Of a stretch of DNA of 64,000 bases, positions 51,259 through 60,276 are shown piece by piece. Made by a program: the position numbers and the translations under genes. The DNA is taken from contig JARVGH010000001.1 of NCBI GenBank assembly GCA_029762755.1, positions 310,001 to 374,000 of the forward strand. The letters run 5' to 3'. The first letter of the stretch is position 1, and each line of letters begins with the position of its first letter. The notes beneath the pieces are model-generated. The model ran no database searches, was not told where the DNA came from, and worked only from the letters and a program-made list of their open reading frames with translations. The DNA comes from Candidatus Bathyarchaeum tardum. GTDB taxonomy: Archaea; Thermoproteota; Bathyarchaeia; Bathyarchaeales; Bathyarchaeaceae.

Positions 51259-53226
51259 ATGGTTCCAGTTAATCCCTTTGCCGAATTCTACAATGCATGT
51301 GAAACATTACTAAAAGACACCCTACAACAGTTGTATCCTGACGTAAATTTTAACGAAATTATTGGTTCATCTAACCGATCAACTTTGCAGGTTCCCCCAA
51401 ACCTAGAGTTCGGCGAACTGGCAACTTCAATCTGTTTTGAGTTAGCCAAACAGGCAAAAAAAAGCCCCCGAAACATAGCCCAAGAAATCGTGGATGCAAT
51501 AAATGTTTCAAAAATTGAATTAATTGACTCTGTTTCTGCAGCTGGGGCAGGATACGTAAATTTCCGTGTTAACTCGGAAGCGTTTTCATGTTTAACCTTA
51601 AAATCCATTAATGAATTGGATTTGGATTATGGTTTCATAAAAACCCGTGAACCCAAAAAAATTTTACTTGAACACACAAGCGTTAACCCTGTTCACCCTA
51701 TTCATATTGGGCAAGCAAGAAATCCAGTGCTGGGGGATGCAATTTCCAGAATTTTGAAAAAACGAGGACACGACGTTTCTTGCCATTATTATGTGGATGA
51801 TGTTGGACGCCAAAGCGCAGTTATCGCTTACGGGTACACCAAGCTTGGAAAACCCAAACCTGACCAAAAGCCTGACCGTTTCATTGGTGGTATCTACACA
51901 GTAACTAGTTGTATAATGGAAGTTAACCGTTACAAAAAAGCCGTAGAAACTGCAAAAACTAGTTGCCCCAAAGACCTTCCAAAACTGAATCGGCAACTGG
52001 ACGAATGGATTTCTATTTCTGCTGAAATTCAGGAACGTTTTCCAGAGCTTTTTGGTAAACTTTTGGATGAAATCAACAAGGATGCTGATCCTGAACTGCA
52101 AATTGGGAAATTGATTCAAAACTATGAGGCAGGAAAAGAACCTGAAAAACAGTTACTTCGGGAAGTATGTGAGTTGTGTCTTTCTGGCTTTAAGGAAACT
52201 TTGGCCAGTGTAGAAATTTCTATAGATTCCTGGGATTGGGAAAGTGACTTAATCTGGAGAGGCGACGTCAAACAAGTAATCGCTGACTTGGAAAAAACAT
52301 CTTACGTTTTTTGGGAAAATGGTGTTTTGGAGTTTGACGCAGAAAAAGTAGCTGACGATTTGGACCTAAAACCGAAACTAGGAATAAGTGCCGATCATGA
52401 AATCACTCCGTTGACTTTGGCGCGGGCTGATGGGACTTCTTTGTATACTACTCGAGATATTGCATATCATCTTTGGAAGTTTACCCAAGCTGAACGTGTA
52501 GTCAATGTTATCGGAATGGAGCAAACGCTGCCGCAATTGCAACTAAAACTTGCTTTAAGCGCTTTAGGTCATCCGGATTACATACCTAAACTCACCCATT
52601 TTGCGTACAGTTTAGTTAGGCTTCCGGGATACCGAATGAGTAGCCGCAGGGGACGTTACATAACCCTTGACGAAGTTATGGATGGAGCAGCAGAACGAGC
52701 TTATTTCGAAGTTTCTAAGCGGTCACCAATGTTGTCTGAAGATGAAAAAAGAAAAATTTCCGAGTTTGTAGGAAAAGGCGCAGTAAAATATGCTCTAATA
52801 GCTGTAGACCCATCTAAACCTGTAGTTTTTACTTGGGACCGAGTACTAGATTTTGAAAAGAACAGCGCACCTTACATCCAATACTCTCATGCACGCGGAT
52901 GTAGCATTCTTCGGAAAGCATCTCTTCAAATTGAAAACGCAGATTATTCACTTTTAAATGACCTATTAGAAAAAGATATCATGTTAACTTTAGCTCGTTT
53001 TCCTGAAGTTTTTGTGGATTGTGCTGAAAGCCTTAAACCAAACGCCATCGCGGAATACGTTAACAGTTTAGCTGACAAATTTAACAAATTCTACACCAAA
53101 CTTCCTGTAATAAAAGCTGAATCAGAACAGTTAGGTGCTGCCCGTTTGGCCCTTGTTGATGCTGTTCGTATAGTGTTGCGTAACTGTTTAATACTGCTTG
53201 GAATAGAATCGCCAGAAAAAATGTAG
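51259..53226 (+). CDS. argS: Arginyl-tRNA synthetase
   Basis: Class I synthetase that charges tRNA-Arg. At 655 residues it is a little longer than typical. The N-terminal Add1 domain is followed by the HIGH-type signature HPIHIGQARN, and the second signature appears as MSSRRG in place of KMSKS, as is usual for ArgRS. The C-terminal DALR anticodon-binding domain carries YIQYSHARGCSI at its edge. ATG 51259 has AAGGAAG 8 bases upstream; the longer frame would run into the tRNA. It follows tRNA-Arg(GCG) by 18 bases, so tRNA and synthetase may share a transcript. Confidence 0.97.
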   Translation: MVPVNPFAEFYNACETLLKDTLQQLYPDVNFNEIIGSSNRSTLQVPPNLEFGELATSICFELAKQAKKSPRNIAQEIVDAINVSKIELIDSVSAAGAGYVNFRVNSEAFSCLTLKSINELDLDYGFIKTREPKKILLEHTSVNPVHPIHIGQARNPVLGDAISRILKKRGHDVSCHYYVDDVGRQSAVIAYGYTKLGKPKPDQKPDRFIGGIYTVTSCIMEVNRYKKAVETAKTSCPKDLPKLNRQLDEWISISAEIQERFPELFGKLLDEINKDADPELQIGKLIQNYEAGKEPEKQLLREVCELCLSGFKETLASVEISIDSWDWESDLIWRGDVKQVIADLEKTSYVFWENGVLEFDAEKVADDLDLKPKLGISADHEITPLTLARADGTSLYTTRDIAYHLWKFTQAERVVNVIGMEQTLPQLQLKLALSALGHPDYIPKLTHFAYSLVRLPGYRMSSRRGRYITLDEVMDGAAERAYFEVSKRSPMLSEDEKRKISEFVGKGAVKYALIAVDPSKPVVFTWDRVLDFEKNSAPYIQYSHARGCSILRKASLQIENADYSLLNDLLEKDIMLTLARFPEVFVDCAESLKPNAIAEYVNSLADKFNKFYTKLPVIKAESEQLGAARLALVDAVRIVLRNCLILLGIESPEKM

Positions 53227-53250
53227 CCATTATAGTTTGAAGGAATATGC

Positions 53251-53922
53251 ATGTATGGCTTCGATTATGGCAGAGAAGTTCTAAAATGGATCGCAATAAT
53301 AACCATGACCGTAGACCACGTTGGAGCTGTACTGTACCCTGAACTACAAGTTTTGCGTTTTGTTGGTCGGCTGGCTTTTCCGTTATTTGCTTATTTATTA
53401 GTGCTTGGAATGGAAAACACCCGAAACATCAAAAACTACATTATTCGATTGTTTATGTTTGCTGCAGTTTCTCAGATTCCTTTCTTTCTAGCTCACGGTT
53501 ATGCCCCATTTGAGTCACTTAACATATTCTTTACTTTGGCTTTAGGTCTGATGTTTGTATATTTTTTCCAAATAGCCTCGATTTTTGCGTTCATTCCCCT
53601 TATTGTTTCCTTTGTCATACACTTCGATTATGGCATCTACGGACTAGCCTTGATTGGCTGTATGGCACTTTTGCGAAGAAACATAAAACTCGGAGCTGTT
53701 TTGATTTTTCTGCTAAACTGTTTGTTCCTGTTTCCTGTTAGTAGCCAATTTTTATCCCTTGGTGCCCTTCCCCTGATTGTTTTACATGATACCGGTTCAT
53801 TATCTATAGTAAAAGACTACGCAGAAGACTACAAAATTCCTTTATGGAGAAAATATTTCTTCTATGTGTATTATCCGTTGCATCTGGCTGTGCTTTATGT
53901 GATAAATGCCATGTACTTCTAA
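53251..53922 (+). CDS. TraX-family membrane protein
   Basis: A 223-residue membrane protein with about seven hydrophobic segments. The opening LKWIAIITMTVDHVGAVLYP, RFVGRLAFPLFAYLLVLGM and the final YVYYPLHLAVLY are characteristic of the TraX family. In conjugative plasmids TraX acetylates pilin; chromosomal homologues are of unknown role and may acylate other substrates. No conjugation gene is nearby. The gene lies 25 bases after argS and may be read through from it. Confidence 0.88.
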   Translation: MYGFDYGREVLKWIAIITMTVDHVGAVLYPELQVLRFVGRLAFPLFAYLLVLGMENTRNIKNYIIRLFMFAAVSQIPFFLAHGYAPFESLNIFFTLALGLMFVYFFQIASIFAFIPLIVSFVIHFDYGIYGLALIGCMALLRRNIKLGAVLIFLLNCLFLFPVSSQFLSLGALPLIVLHDTGSLSIVKDYAEDYKIPLWRKYFFYVYYPLHLAVLYVINAMYF

Positions 53923-53944
53923 CGTTTCTAAAGCTGTTTTGACG

Positions 53945-55002
53945 TTACTGGGCAGGTACAATGTTAGGTACAGTTATTCCTTGGGGGTTTAGGCATATCC
54001 AAAAGTAAACTAGGTACTCTGGAGTGTTTAGTATTCTGGTGTCTGAAGGCAAATGAATGTGATTTCCATTAACACCTCGGTATTTATTTGAACCTGACTC
54101 GTAAACAAAACCACAATATGCTTCTGCAGTGTCGTTGTCTATTGCATCTACCCAATAACTTCGAACTACACTAGCTTGACCTATCGAATCATACCATTTC
54201 AGTTCGTAAGTTATTTTTCCTTGGTCTGCTAGGGACAAAATCACATCAATTGCTGTAATTACGCCTTCTTGAAAAACGTCGTTTCTCAGATTGTGGGCTG
54301 TCACTTCTACGTCAGTAAATTCTTTTGTGAACGTTTTTCCCACAATTGTTACTTCAGGAATTATGATTTTTCCATGATTGTCCTCTTTTCTTTGGGTTTC
54401 TTCTTGCCACTCAGAATATATTGCAGCAATTTTTGAGTAACTTTCTGTGTAGAATTGTATTTGAGTGCCAATTTTCCATGGATAATGGTCGGGTCTGAAA
54501 ACATTTTGTTCAGGCCATCCTCCAGAGTAGACAACAATGTACCACCAGCCCGTTTGTTGGTTTATTGCGTCAATTATGTGCGTGTTCATTGTTTCGTCAA
54601 AATGATATGCTAAATCAATTAGGTTTTGTTCATACAAATGAACCAAAACGTCAAATACTGAAAACTGTCCATTTTTAAACAAGTCAGGTCTTGTAGTGTT
54701 GACCTTTGAAGAGTCAAAGAAGTATTCTTGTTCTTCGATTAGGATGCGTGCTCTGTTGATTCTGTCTATTGGTTCATTTATTTCAGGATCCTGTTCATCA
54801 GGTTCATTAGTTTCTAGTTGGGTTTCATTTGAAACATCCGGTGTATTAATCGGTGTTTTGTCATGACCTGTTAATATGCCGTCCTTTTGGTTGCCTAAAT
54901 TGTTATTGTGCCAAACCCAGATGCTAATTGTTATTGAAGAAATTAAAATTGTAACTACTAGAACAGCAGTTATTTTTGAAACTGTTTTTTTTTCGTAGAC
55001 AT
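53945..55002 (-). CDS. Membrane-anchored extracytoplasmic protein with an A9 frameshift near its start
   Basis: The main frame is open from 53945 back to a stop near 55013 but holds no ATG, GTG or TTG before residue 107. Its first part encodes a clear signal anchor (KTVSKITAVLVVTILISSI) and a polar linker. In another frame ATG 55002 reads MSTKKK and runs into a run of nine A (54985-54993). One extra A would join this start to the anchor, giving about 352 residues. The C-terminal 240 residues form a beta-rich domain (GWWYIVVYSGGWPEQNVF, VTAHNLRNDVFQEGVITAID). The break may be a sequencing error, slippage or real loss. Confidence 0.7.
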
Positions 55003-55087
55003 AAAAACATTATTTATAACGGTGTTATATAAACACTGATAAAATCAATTTATCCTGTCTTTGTAACAAAAAAAGGACTAAATCAAT

Positions 55088-55588
55088 TTACTTATTGAGT
55101 TCAAATATTTCTGCTTCTAGTTTTTCTGTGTCGAGTATTGCTATTGTTGATTTCCCTGTTAACAGTCCACAAGTTTCTCCGGGGTTAATGACTAACATTT
55201 GCCCTTTTCTGTAAATTTTTGCTTCATGGGTGTGCCCTGTGATTAAAATGTCGTGGCTTTGTAGTTCCAATAGTGAACGCATTAGTTCTCGGTCATCTCC
55301 ATGTACAATAGCAATTCTTAATCCATCAATTATGTCAAAGGCAAATCTTCCTCGTATGTCTGCTCCGAATTCGGCGAATTTTTGTTTCAGTAAACTTGTG
55401 CTGCCATCGTTGTTGCCTAACACCCCAATAAGGGGCGCTTTCAAGTTCTTCAAATGGGAATCTACAAAAGGCGCGATGTAATCTCCTGCATGATATACAA
55501 GTTCAACACCTAATTCGTTAAGTTTGTTTACTGCTGCGTCAATCATTGGCAGGCGGTCGTGGGTGTCTGACATAATTCCGATAATCAT
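55088..55588 (-). CDS. YfcE/MJ0936-type phosphodiesterase
   Basis: A 166-residue calcineurin-like metallophosphoesterase. The dinuclear metal ligands lie in GIMSDTHDR, YHAGD, VLGNNDG, IVHGDD and ITGHTHEAKI. This is the small one-domain group of MJ0936 and E. coli YfcE, which cleaves phosphodiesters in vitro. The natural substrate is unknown. It has a good ATG start and its own position upstream of the gap at 55,600. All metal ligands look intact. Confidence 0.93.
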   Translation of the reverse strand: MIIGIMSDTHDRLPMIDAAVNKLNELGVELVYHAGDYIAPFVDSHLKNLKAPLIGVLGNNDGSTSLLKQKFAEFGADIRGRFAFDIIDGLRIAIVHGDDRELMRSLLELQSHDILITGHTHEAKIYRKGQMLVINPGETCGLLTGKSTIAILDTEKLEAEIFELNK

Positions 55589-55740
55589 TTTCTGTCATCC
55601 TTTCTGGGTTACAGAAAAGTGATTATAACTAAATATGGATTATGTTTATTTTTTTAATATTTTGTTTACTTAAAATGTATCTCGTTTTGTCCGAAAACGT
55701 TTTACAACAGGTCAAAGGTTAATACGTGATGGTGTAAAAT

Positions 55741-56751
55741 TTGGCATCTCTTAGGGCTTTAGCTCCCTCATTAACCCGAATCACTATCGCCGGAGCCGTC
55801 GGCGCTGCGTTACACATTGGTCAAGGGGACAAAAATTTAGTAGACGCAACCGCAGTCGACTTTTCAAGAGCAGTTTTGAATCAAACCGAAATTGACGGCG
55901 AAGTAATATCCTGTGAAGGACCCAAAGATAATGCGCCAGCATTCCTTACCAGAGAAAGAGTTGGAACCTGCAAAGGACCCAAAGTAGAATTCGTTTTCGA
56001 TCCCGTAGACGGAACAACAGCAACATCCAAAGGTAGAAAAGACGCAATTTCTGCTCTTGCATGTGCACCTGCTGGCTGCTTCCAAGTCTTGCCTGACGAC
56101 GGATACTACTTTAAAGTAGCAACCGACATACACTCCAAAGGAAAAATTTCTTTGGACATGTCCATAGAAGAACTTGTAAAAACAGTGGCAAAAGCAAAAG
56201 GGTTGTCCCTTGAAAACTTCACAGTTATTATGCTCGAACGTGAGCGACACAATCAAATTTTGGAAACTTTACGAAAACTTGGAGTTAGAATCATTTTGAT
56301 TCCTGACGGAGACATAGCAGGAGCGGTTGTTACCTGCATGCCCGATTCTGGTGTTGACCTTCTTGTTGGAGCAGGTGCAGGACCTGAAGCAACAATTGCT
56401 GCAACTGCTGTAAAATGTCTAGGTGGAACCATGCTTGTTAAAGTCTGGAAAGACCAAAAAGACGACGCAGGTCGGATGGACCGATTGCGAGAAGTTGGCG
56501 TTGATATTGAAAAAACATATAATGAAGAAGAGTTAGCAAAAGGCAACGAACTCGTGTTTGCAGCATCAGGTATAACTAAAGGTGAACTTTTGAATGGTGT
56601 ACGGTTTACTAAAGGTGGTGCAACTGTCAGTTCTCTTTGTATGCGTTTGCCTAGCGGAACCATAGAAACATCTAAAACAACGCTTAAGTTCAAAGAGCAT
56701 CCAGTCTACAAAACTGTTGATTTGAATGGTCATGCCAGTAACTCTTTTTAG
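55741..56751 (+). CDS. glpX: Class II fructose-1,6-bisphosphatase (GlpX type)
   Basis: A 336-residue Li-sensitive phosphatase-fold enzyme that removes the 1-phosphate of fructose 1,6-bisphosphate in gluconeogenesis. IGQGDKNLVDATAVDFSR, EGPKDNAPAF and VFDPVDGTTATSKGR hold the metal site; the GlpX form DPIEGT is here DPVDGT, as in inositol monophosphatases. Downstream LIPDGDIAGAV and LVGAGAGPEATIAATAVKCL are typical GlpX. Most archaea use class IV or V enzymes instead. The TTG start has GGTG 6 bases upstream. The enzyme could also act on sedoheptulose bisphosphate. Confidence 0.9.
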   Translation: MASLRALAPSLTRITIAGAVGAALHIGQGDKNLVDATAVDFSRAVLNQTEIDGEVISCEGPKDNAPAFLTRERVGTCKGPKVEFVFDPVDGTTATSKGRKDAISALACAPAGCFQVLPDDGYYFKVATDIHSKGKISLDMSIEELVKTVAKAKGLSLENFTVIMLERERHNQILETLRKLGVRIILIPDGDIAGAVVTCMPDSGVDLLVGAGAGPEATIAATAVKCLGGTMLVKVWKDQKDDAGRMDRLREVGVDIEKTYNEEELAKGNELVFAASGITKGELLNGVRFTKGGATVSSLCMRLPSGTIETSKTTLKFKEHPVYKTVDLNGHASNSF

Positions 56752-56776
56752 TTTCTAGCAAAGTTTTTCCCTTTTT

Positions 56777-57784
56777 TTATCCTGTTCTGTAAATTACAAT
56801 CATCAGGATTATCAGTAATATGCTCAAAGTTATGATGAAATAGGCTGACCTTTTTTTTGCGTCTGCTTTCTGGTAGAATCTTCTTGGTTGAAGTCCTTTT
56901 ATTCGTAACATTACTGTGCATCCTAGTTCTAATCCGACCAGATACACCATCGTTACCGTTAACGCCCCAAAGAACATGTTGCCGTTCATTAATGCTAAAC
57001 CGATTCCGGAAACTGTAGCTGGGGGCAATAAGGCGCTTGCTACGCCTACTCCAACTAGGATTTCAGGTATTGCAGCAACTAATGCTAATCCTCCTGCTAA
57101 GCCTAGTATTAATCCTATTCCTACGTCTGTTAAGGAAGTTTGGCTTCTAATCGAAATTTGTGACGTAACCTGCAAGTCCACAAAAAATGAAACAACAATT
57201 GTAGTTAATGCTGAAAGGAGTATTACTGAACCCAGAAGTATGATTATTGATGCTTCGGTTTTGACTAGTTTTTTAATTTTTCCTATGCTTGCGTTTACTG
57301 CAAAAGCATTAATGGGACCTAGCAATGGTGAAAGAAGCATTGCTCCAATTACAGTGACTGGATTGTCAAGGAATAGTCCCGCAAGGGCGATTATGGTGGC
57401 AAACAATGCCATTATTATGAGGTCTTTGTTTATTTGTGTGAATTTTTCTGTAGTTTCTAACAGCCGTTCGAAGGGATTTGGTGGAGGATTTTCTTCACCA
57501 ATTTTTTCTTTTATTCTGTCAAGATGGCTAGAAACATAGGCTTCCACGTTATACACACTTATAGAATTTTGTGTTAGCCTCAAATCCATTATTTCTGAAA
57601 TTTCTTCAATTGCCCTATCAATAAGTTGGTCAGGTACTAAACAAGAAAATGTTTTGAATTTTTCATTTTCAATTTTCATGGATGAGCAAACATATGAGAG
57701 TTCCAAGTTTGTAAGTAATTGTTTGACTTTTCTTGCCTCATTTGTTGTTACATTTACTTCGAGTTTTTTCAATGTAGCCCACAT
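56777..57784 (-). CDS. DUF389 membrane protein
   Basis: A 335-residue protein. Residues 1-90 form a soluble alpha/beta domain, followed by six to seven hydrophobic segments. The family signature is NPVTVIGAMLLSPLLGPI, then GLALVAAIPEILVGVGVASA and LLPPATVSGIGLALMNGN. The DUF389 group (TIGR00341) is widespread in archaea and has no known role; a transporter or channel has been suggested by its fold. It converges on the glpX gene. Length is normal. Confidence 0.92.
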   Translation of the reverse strand: MWATLKKLEVNVTTNEARKVKQLLTNLELSYVCSSMKIENEKFKTFSCLVPDQLIDRAIEEISEIMDLRLTQNSISVYNVEAYVSSHLDRIKEKIGEENPPPNPFERLLETTEKFTQINKDLIIMALFATIIALAGLFLDNPVTVIGAMLLSPLLGPINAFAVNASIGKIKKLVKTEASIIILLGSVILLSALTTIVVSFFVDLQVTSQISIRSQTSLTDVGIGLILGLAGGLALVAAIPEILVGVGVASALLPPATVSGIGLALMNGNMFFGALTVTMVYLVGLELGCTVMLRIKGLQPRRFYQKADAKKRSAYFIITLSILLIILMIVIYRTG

Positions 57785-57975
57785 TTTTTGTTATAAATCT
57801 AATTCAATACTTTGTTTAGATGGCTTAAATCGTTTGGTGTTACTAGTTATATTAGCCGAACGAAACTGTTTGTTAATATGATATGCTTTTCTAATTTAAT
57901 GTGTTTTGTTTAGGGCTTTTTGAACGATATGTTTAAGTTTTTGGTGTTGGTGTAGTTTGTGGAGAGGTAATTGGT

Positions 57976-58221
57976 ATGGTCTTTGGTTATATCCTTGTTA
58001 CTTTGAAGTCAGGCGCTGAACGAGATGTTTGTGAAAGAGTTGCTAACTTCGAAGAGGTTGTTCAAGTTGACGAATTATACGGAGAATACGATGCAATAGC
58101 AAAAGTTGAAGTAAAAGACCTTGCAGATTTAGACAGATTCCTAACTGACAAACTCCGCTCGCTGTCTGATATTTTCCTGACAACCACAATGATTGTTGCA
58201 AAAGAATACAAAAACCGCTAA
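57976..58221 (+). CDS. Stand-alone RAM-domain protein (Lrp/AsnC ligand-binding)
   Basis: An 81-residue protein formed only by the RAM domain of Lrp/AsnC regulators, without a DNA-binding part. The motifs FGYILVTLKSGAERDVCERV, VVQVDELYGEYDAIAKVEV and the final strand TMIVAKEY are typical. Such stand-alone RAM proteins bind small ligands and may form mixed oligomers with Lrp regulators such as the one at 42605-43072. GGAGAGG lies before the ATG. The ligand is unknown. Confidence 0.9.
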   Translation: MVFGYILVTLKSGAERDVCERVANFEEVVQVDELYGEYDAIAKVEVKDLADLDRFLTDKLRSLSDIFLTTTMIVAKEYKNR

Positions 58222-58266
58222 TCAGTTTTTATTAAACTGAAAAAAGTTGTTTTTCCTTCTTTTTTG

Positions 58267-58638
58267 TTACTTAATCTTGTGAATTTGGGTGTTTGTTAGA
58301 TCTAATTTCTGTATGTTTTTATCTGATTTTATTTGGTCTTTTATTTTCAGTAACGCTGTTTCAGTTTTTGGCTGAGTTTCTGCTGTTATTTTTTGTGTTA
58401 TTAACCGCTTTTGTAGGTAGTTATAGCCACAATCGCAGGTGAATCCGACGATGGAATTATTTTTTACGTGTATTGTGTGGATGGTTGAAGCGTTGCATCT
58501 TGCTTGATTTTTATGTATTTGCCATGTTAACGTTAATTCTTCGATGGATAATGGGTGATGGGTTTTTGCTTTAAAGATGTACCATGCTATGTAGGTTCCT
58601 AGGCAGGTCCAAGTGATTGCAAAAAGAATTTCTATCAT
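58267..58638 (-). CDS. Membrane-anchored small protein
   Basis: A 123-residue protein with one N-terminal hydrophobic helix (ILFAITWTCLGTYIAWYIF), then a cytosolic domain with several Cys and His residues (RCNASTIHTIHVKN and FTCDCGYNYL), perhaps a metal site. The end is Lys-rich. ATG 58638 is chosen because AGGTGA lies 5 bases upstream. The family was not recognised. It lies tail to tail with the RAM-domain gene. Confidence 0.65.
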   Translation of the reverse strand: MIEILFAITWTCLGTYIAWYIFKAKTHHPLSIEELTLTWQIHKNQARCNASTIHTIHVKNNSIVGFTCDCGYNYLQKRLITQKITAETQPKTETALLKIKDQIKSDKNIQKLDLTNTQIHKIK

Positions 58639-58925
58639 TTTTTCACCTGTTTTTCTGTTGAACTGTTTTATTGTTACACCTGTATACAATATGTCTTTTT
58701 CTAGACATATAATATATTTTAATAATATCTTCTGCCTAATATATCTTGCTTAAAAAATTCAGATACAACCAATTTTTACTAATAAAATATGCAAAAATGC
58801 TATTTCCAACCCTTTAACTCATTTCAACTAATTTCGAGTTAGGAAAAAAACAATGTTGAAAATTATTTGAACTGAACTACAGTAATGCCTCTGAAAAAAA
58901 TTGGACAATCTTACAAAAATTGATG

Positions 58926-60209
58926 TTATACTTTTAGTTTATCCAGTCTAGTTACTGCTAGCGGGACAACCATTTCTTCAGCGTTTAATCCCCCATGTTG
59001 ACCAATAGGATTATACTTTATATCCTTGAAATGTTCAAACCAAACTGTTTCGTTCCCATAAGGCAAAATCAACAAGTTGCCTGCTCTATCAATAAACTGA
59101 CTTCCAACATTTCCCCGTCCAAACAATCCATTGTTTATTGCATCCTTAGTTTCAACAACTTTTGCTTTGTCACCAATTTTTTTCCGAAGCAAATCTTGAG
59201 TTTCTACAAGCTTTTCTGGTTGAACATGCAGAAAAACATCTCGTGCGCTACCCGTGGGTAAAATAGTGTTTCCTGAACTTCCCTTCTGTAGGTTATTCAT
59301 AATGTCCGGAAAGCCATTCAGGTATGTCGTATCCTTGGGAACAATATTAACGCCCCCATGGTCTGCTGTTAACAGGATTAGGGTTTCCTTTGCAGTTTTG
59401 GGGTCAATTTTTTCGATTAACTCTTTGTTCATTAAATATGAAATGGCTGACAATTCTGCTCCATATTCATAACTTTTTGGTCCGTACTCGTGTGATATTG
59501 TATCTAAATTACTTAGGTGCACAAAAAAGTATGCTGGTCCCGTTTCTTCTTCCAGTTTCTTTTTTAGTGTAACGATTAAATCTGAAGACTTCAAAGACGG
59601 AATAAACGTGCTATCTTCAAACAGAAGCCTTGAGTAATGACTGTAAGCATAAGAAGCGTAGATATGTGTGAAAGATTTGATGCCTGCTTCTTTTAGTTTG
59701 CTTTGAATTGTGTGCCCATGAAATAAAATGTCTGGACTAAACCCGTTTTCTAAAAGCTCATTTCGGACTCTTGAACCTAGGGGTTCAAAACGTAGAGTGT
59801 TGACTATTCGATCAACTTCTTTGATGTAGATATAATACTCAAATAATCCATGCTCTTGAGGAGTCAAACCAGTATTCAAAGTGGTGAGGGCATTAGTTGT
59901 TTGGGAAGGAAAAATACTAGTTAACGGAAAAACTTCACTTTTCTTTGCTAGGCTAGCCAAAAACTTCTGTTCATTGTGGTAACGCAAAAACTGGTTATAT
60001 CCAAAACCATCCAAAACAAAAAGTACTACTTTGTTAACTCCCTCTACTTCAGTGTTTAAGTCAAAAGGAAGTTTTGACAAGTCATGATTTACCCCAAACA
60101 AATCCAGTATTGTTCCTGGAATGTTTGAAATGCAGTCTTTGCTATAACGTGGATAATAAAAACCTGTGATGTCTTGATTTTGGTTGCGGTGAATGATTTC
60201 GTGAATCAT
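58926..60209 (-). CDS. Alkaline-phosphatase-superfamily phosphodiesterase
   Basis: A 427-residue type I phosphodiesterase/nucleotide pyrophosphatase. The first metal motif is FVLDGFGYNQF, the nucleophile Thr lies in FPSQTTNALTT, and further ligands lie in SNLDTISHEYGP, LTADHGGV and IGQHGGLNAEEM. No signal peptide is visible, so it is probably cytosolic. Family members cleave nucleotides or phospholipid head groups. ATG 60209 is preferred to GTG 60242 because a TATA-like AATTTATAGTAC lies near 60245-60256. The natural substrate is unknown. Confidence 0.9.
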   Translation of the reverse strand: MIHEIIHRNQNQDITGFYYPRYSKDCISNIPGTILDLFGVNHDLSKLPFDLNTEVEGVNKVVLFVLDGFGYNQFLRYHNEQKFLASLAKKSEVFPLTSIFPSQTTNALTTLNTGLTPQEHGLFEYYIYIKEVDRIVNTLRFEPLGSRVRNELLENGFSPDILFHGHTIQSKLKEAGIKSFTHIYASYAYSHYSRLLFEDSTFIPSLKSSDLIVTLKKKLEEETGPAYFFVHLSNLDTISHEYGPKSYEYGAELSAISYLMNKELIEKIDPKTAKETLILLTADHGGVNIVPKDTTYLNGFPDIMNNLQKGSSGNTILPTGSARDVFLHVQPEKLVETQDLLRKKIGDKAKVVETKDAINNGLFGRGNVGSQFIDRAGNLLILPYGNETVWFEHFKDIKYNPIGQHGGLNAEEMVVPLAVTRLDKLKV

Positions 60210-60276
60210 GAAAACCACGGGAATAAAAAAAGGGAATAACACCCGTACTATAAATTCCTTCGCTCAATAACTGCGA

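Noticed and set aside
51032-51313. Plus-strand open frame of 93 codons
   Set aside because: It runs through the tRNA-Arg gene and into the argS start, so it is not coding.
53251-53922. TraX-like gene as a sign of a conjugative element
   Set aside because: No other transfer, integrase or relaxase gene lies near, and chromosomal TraX homologues are common.
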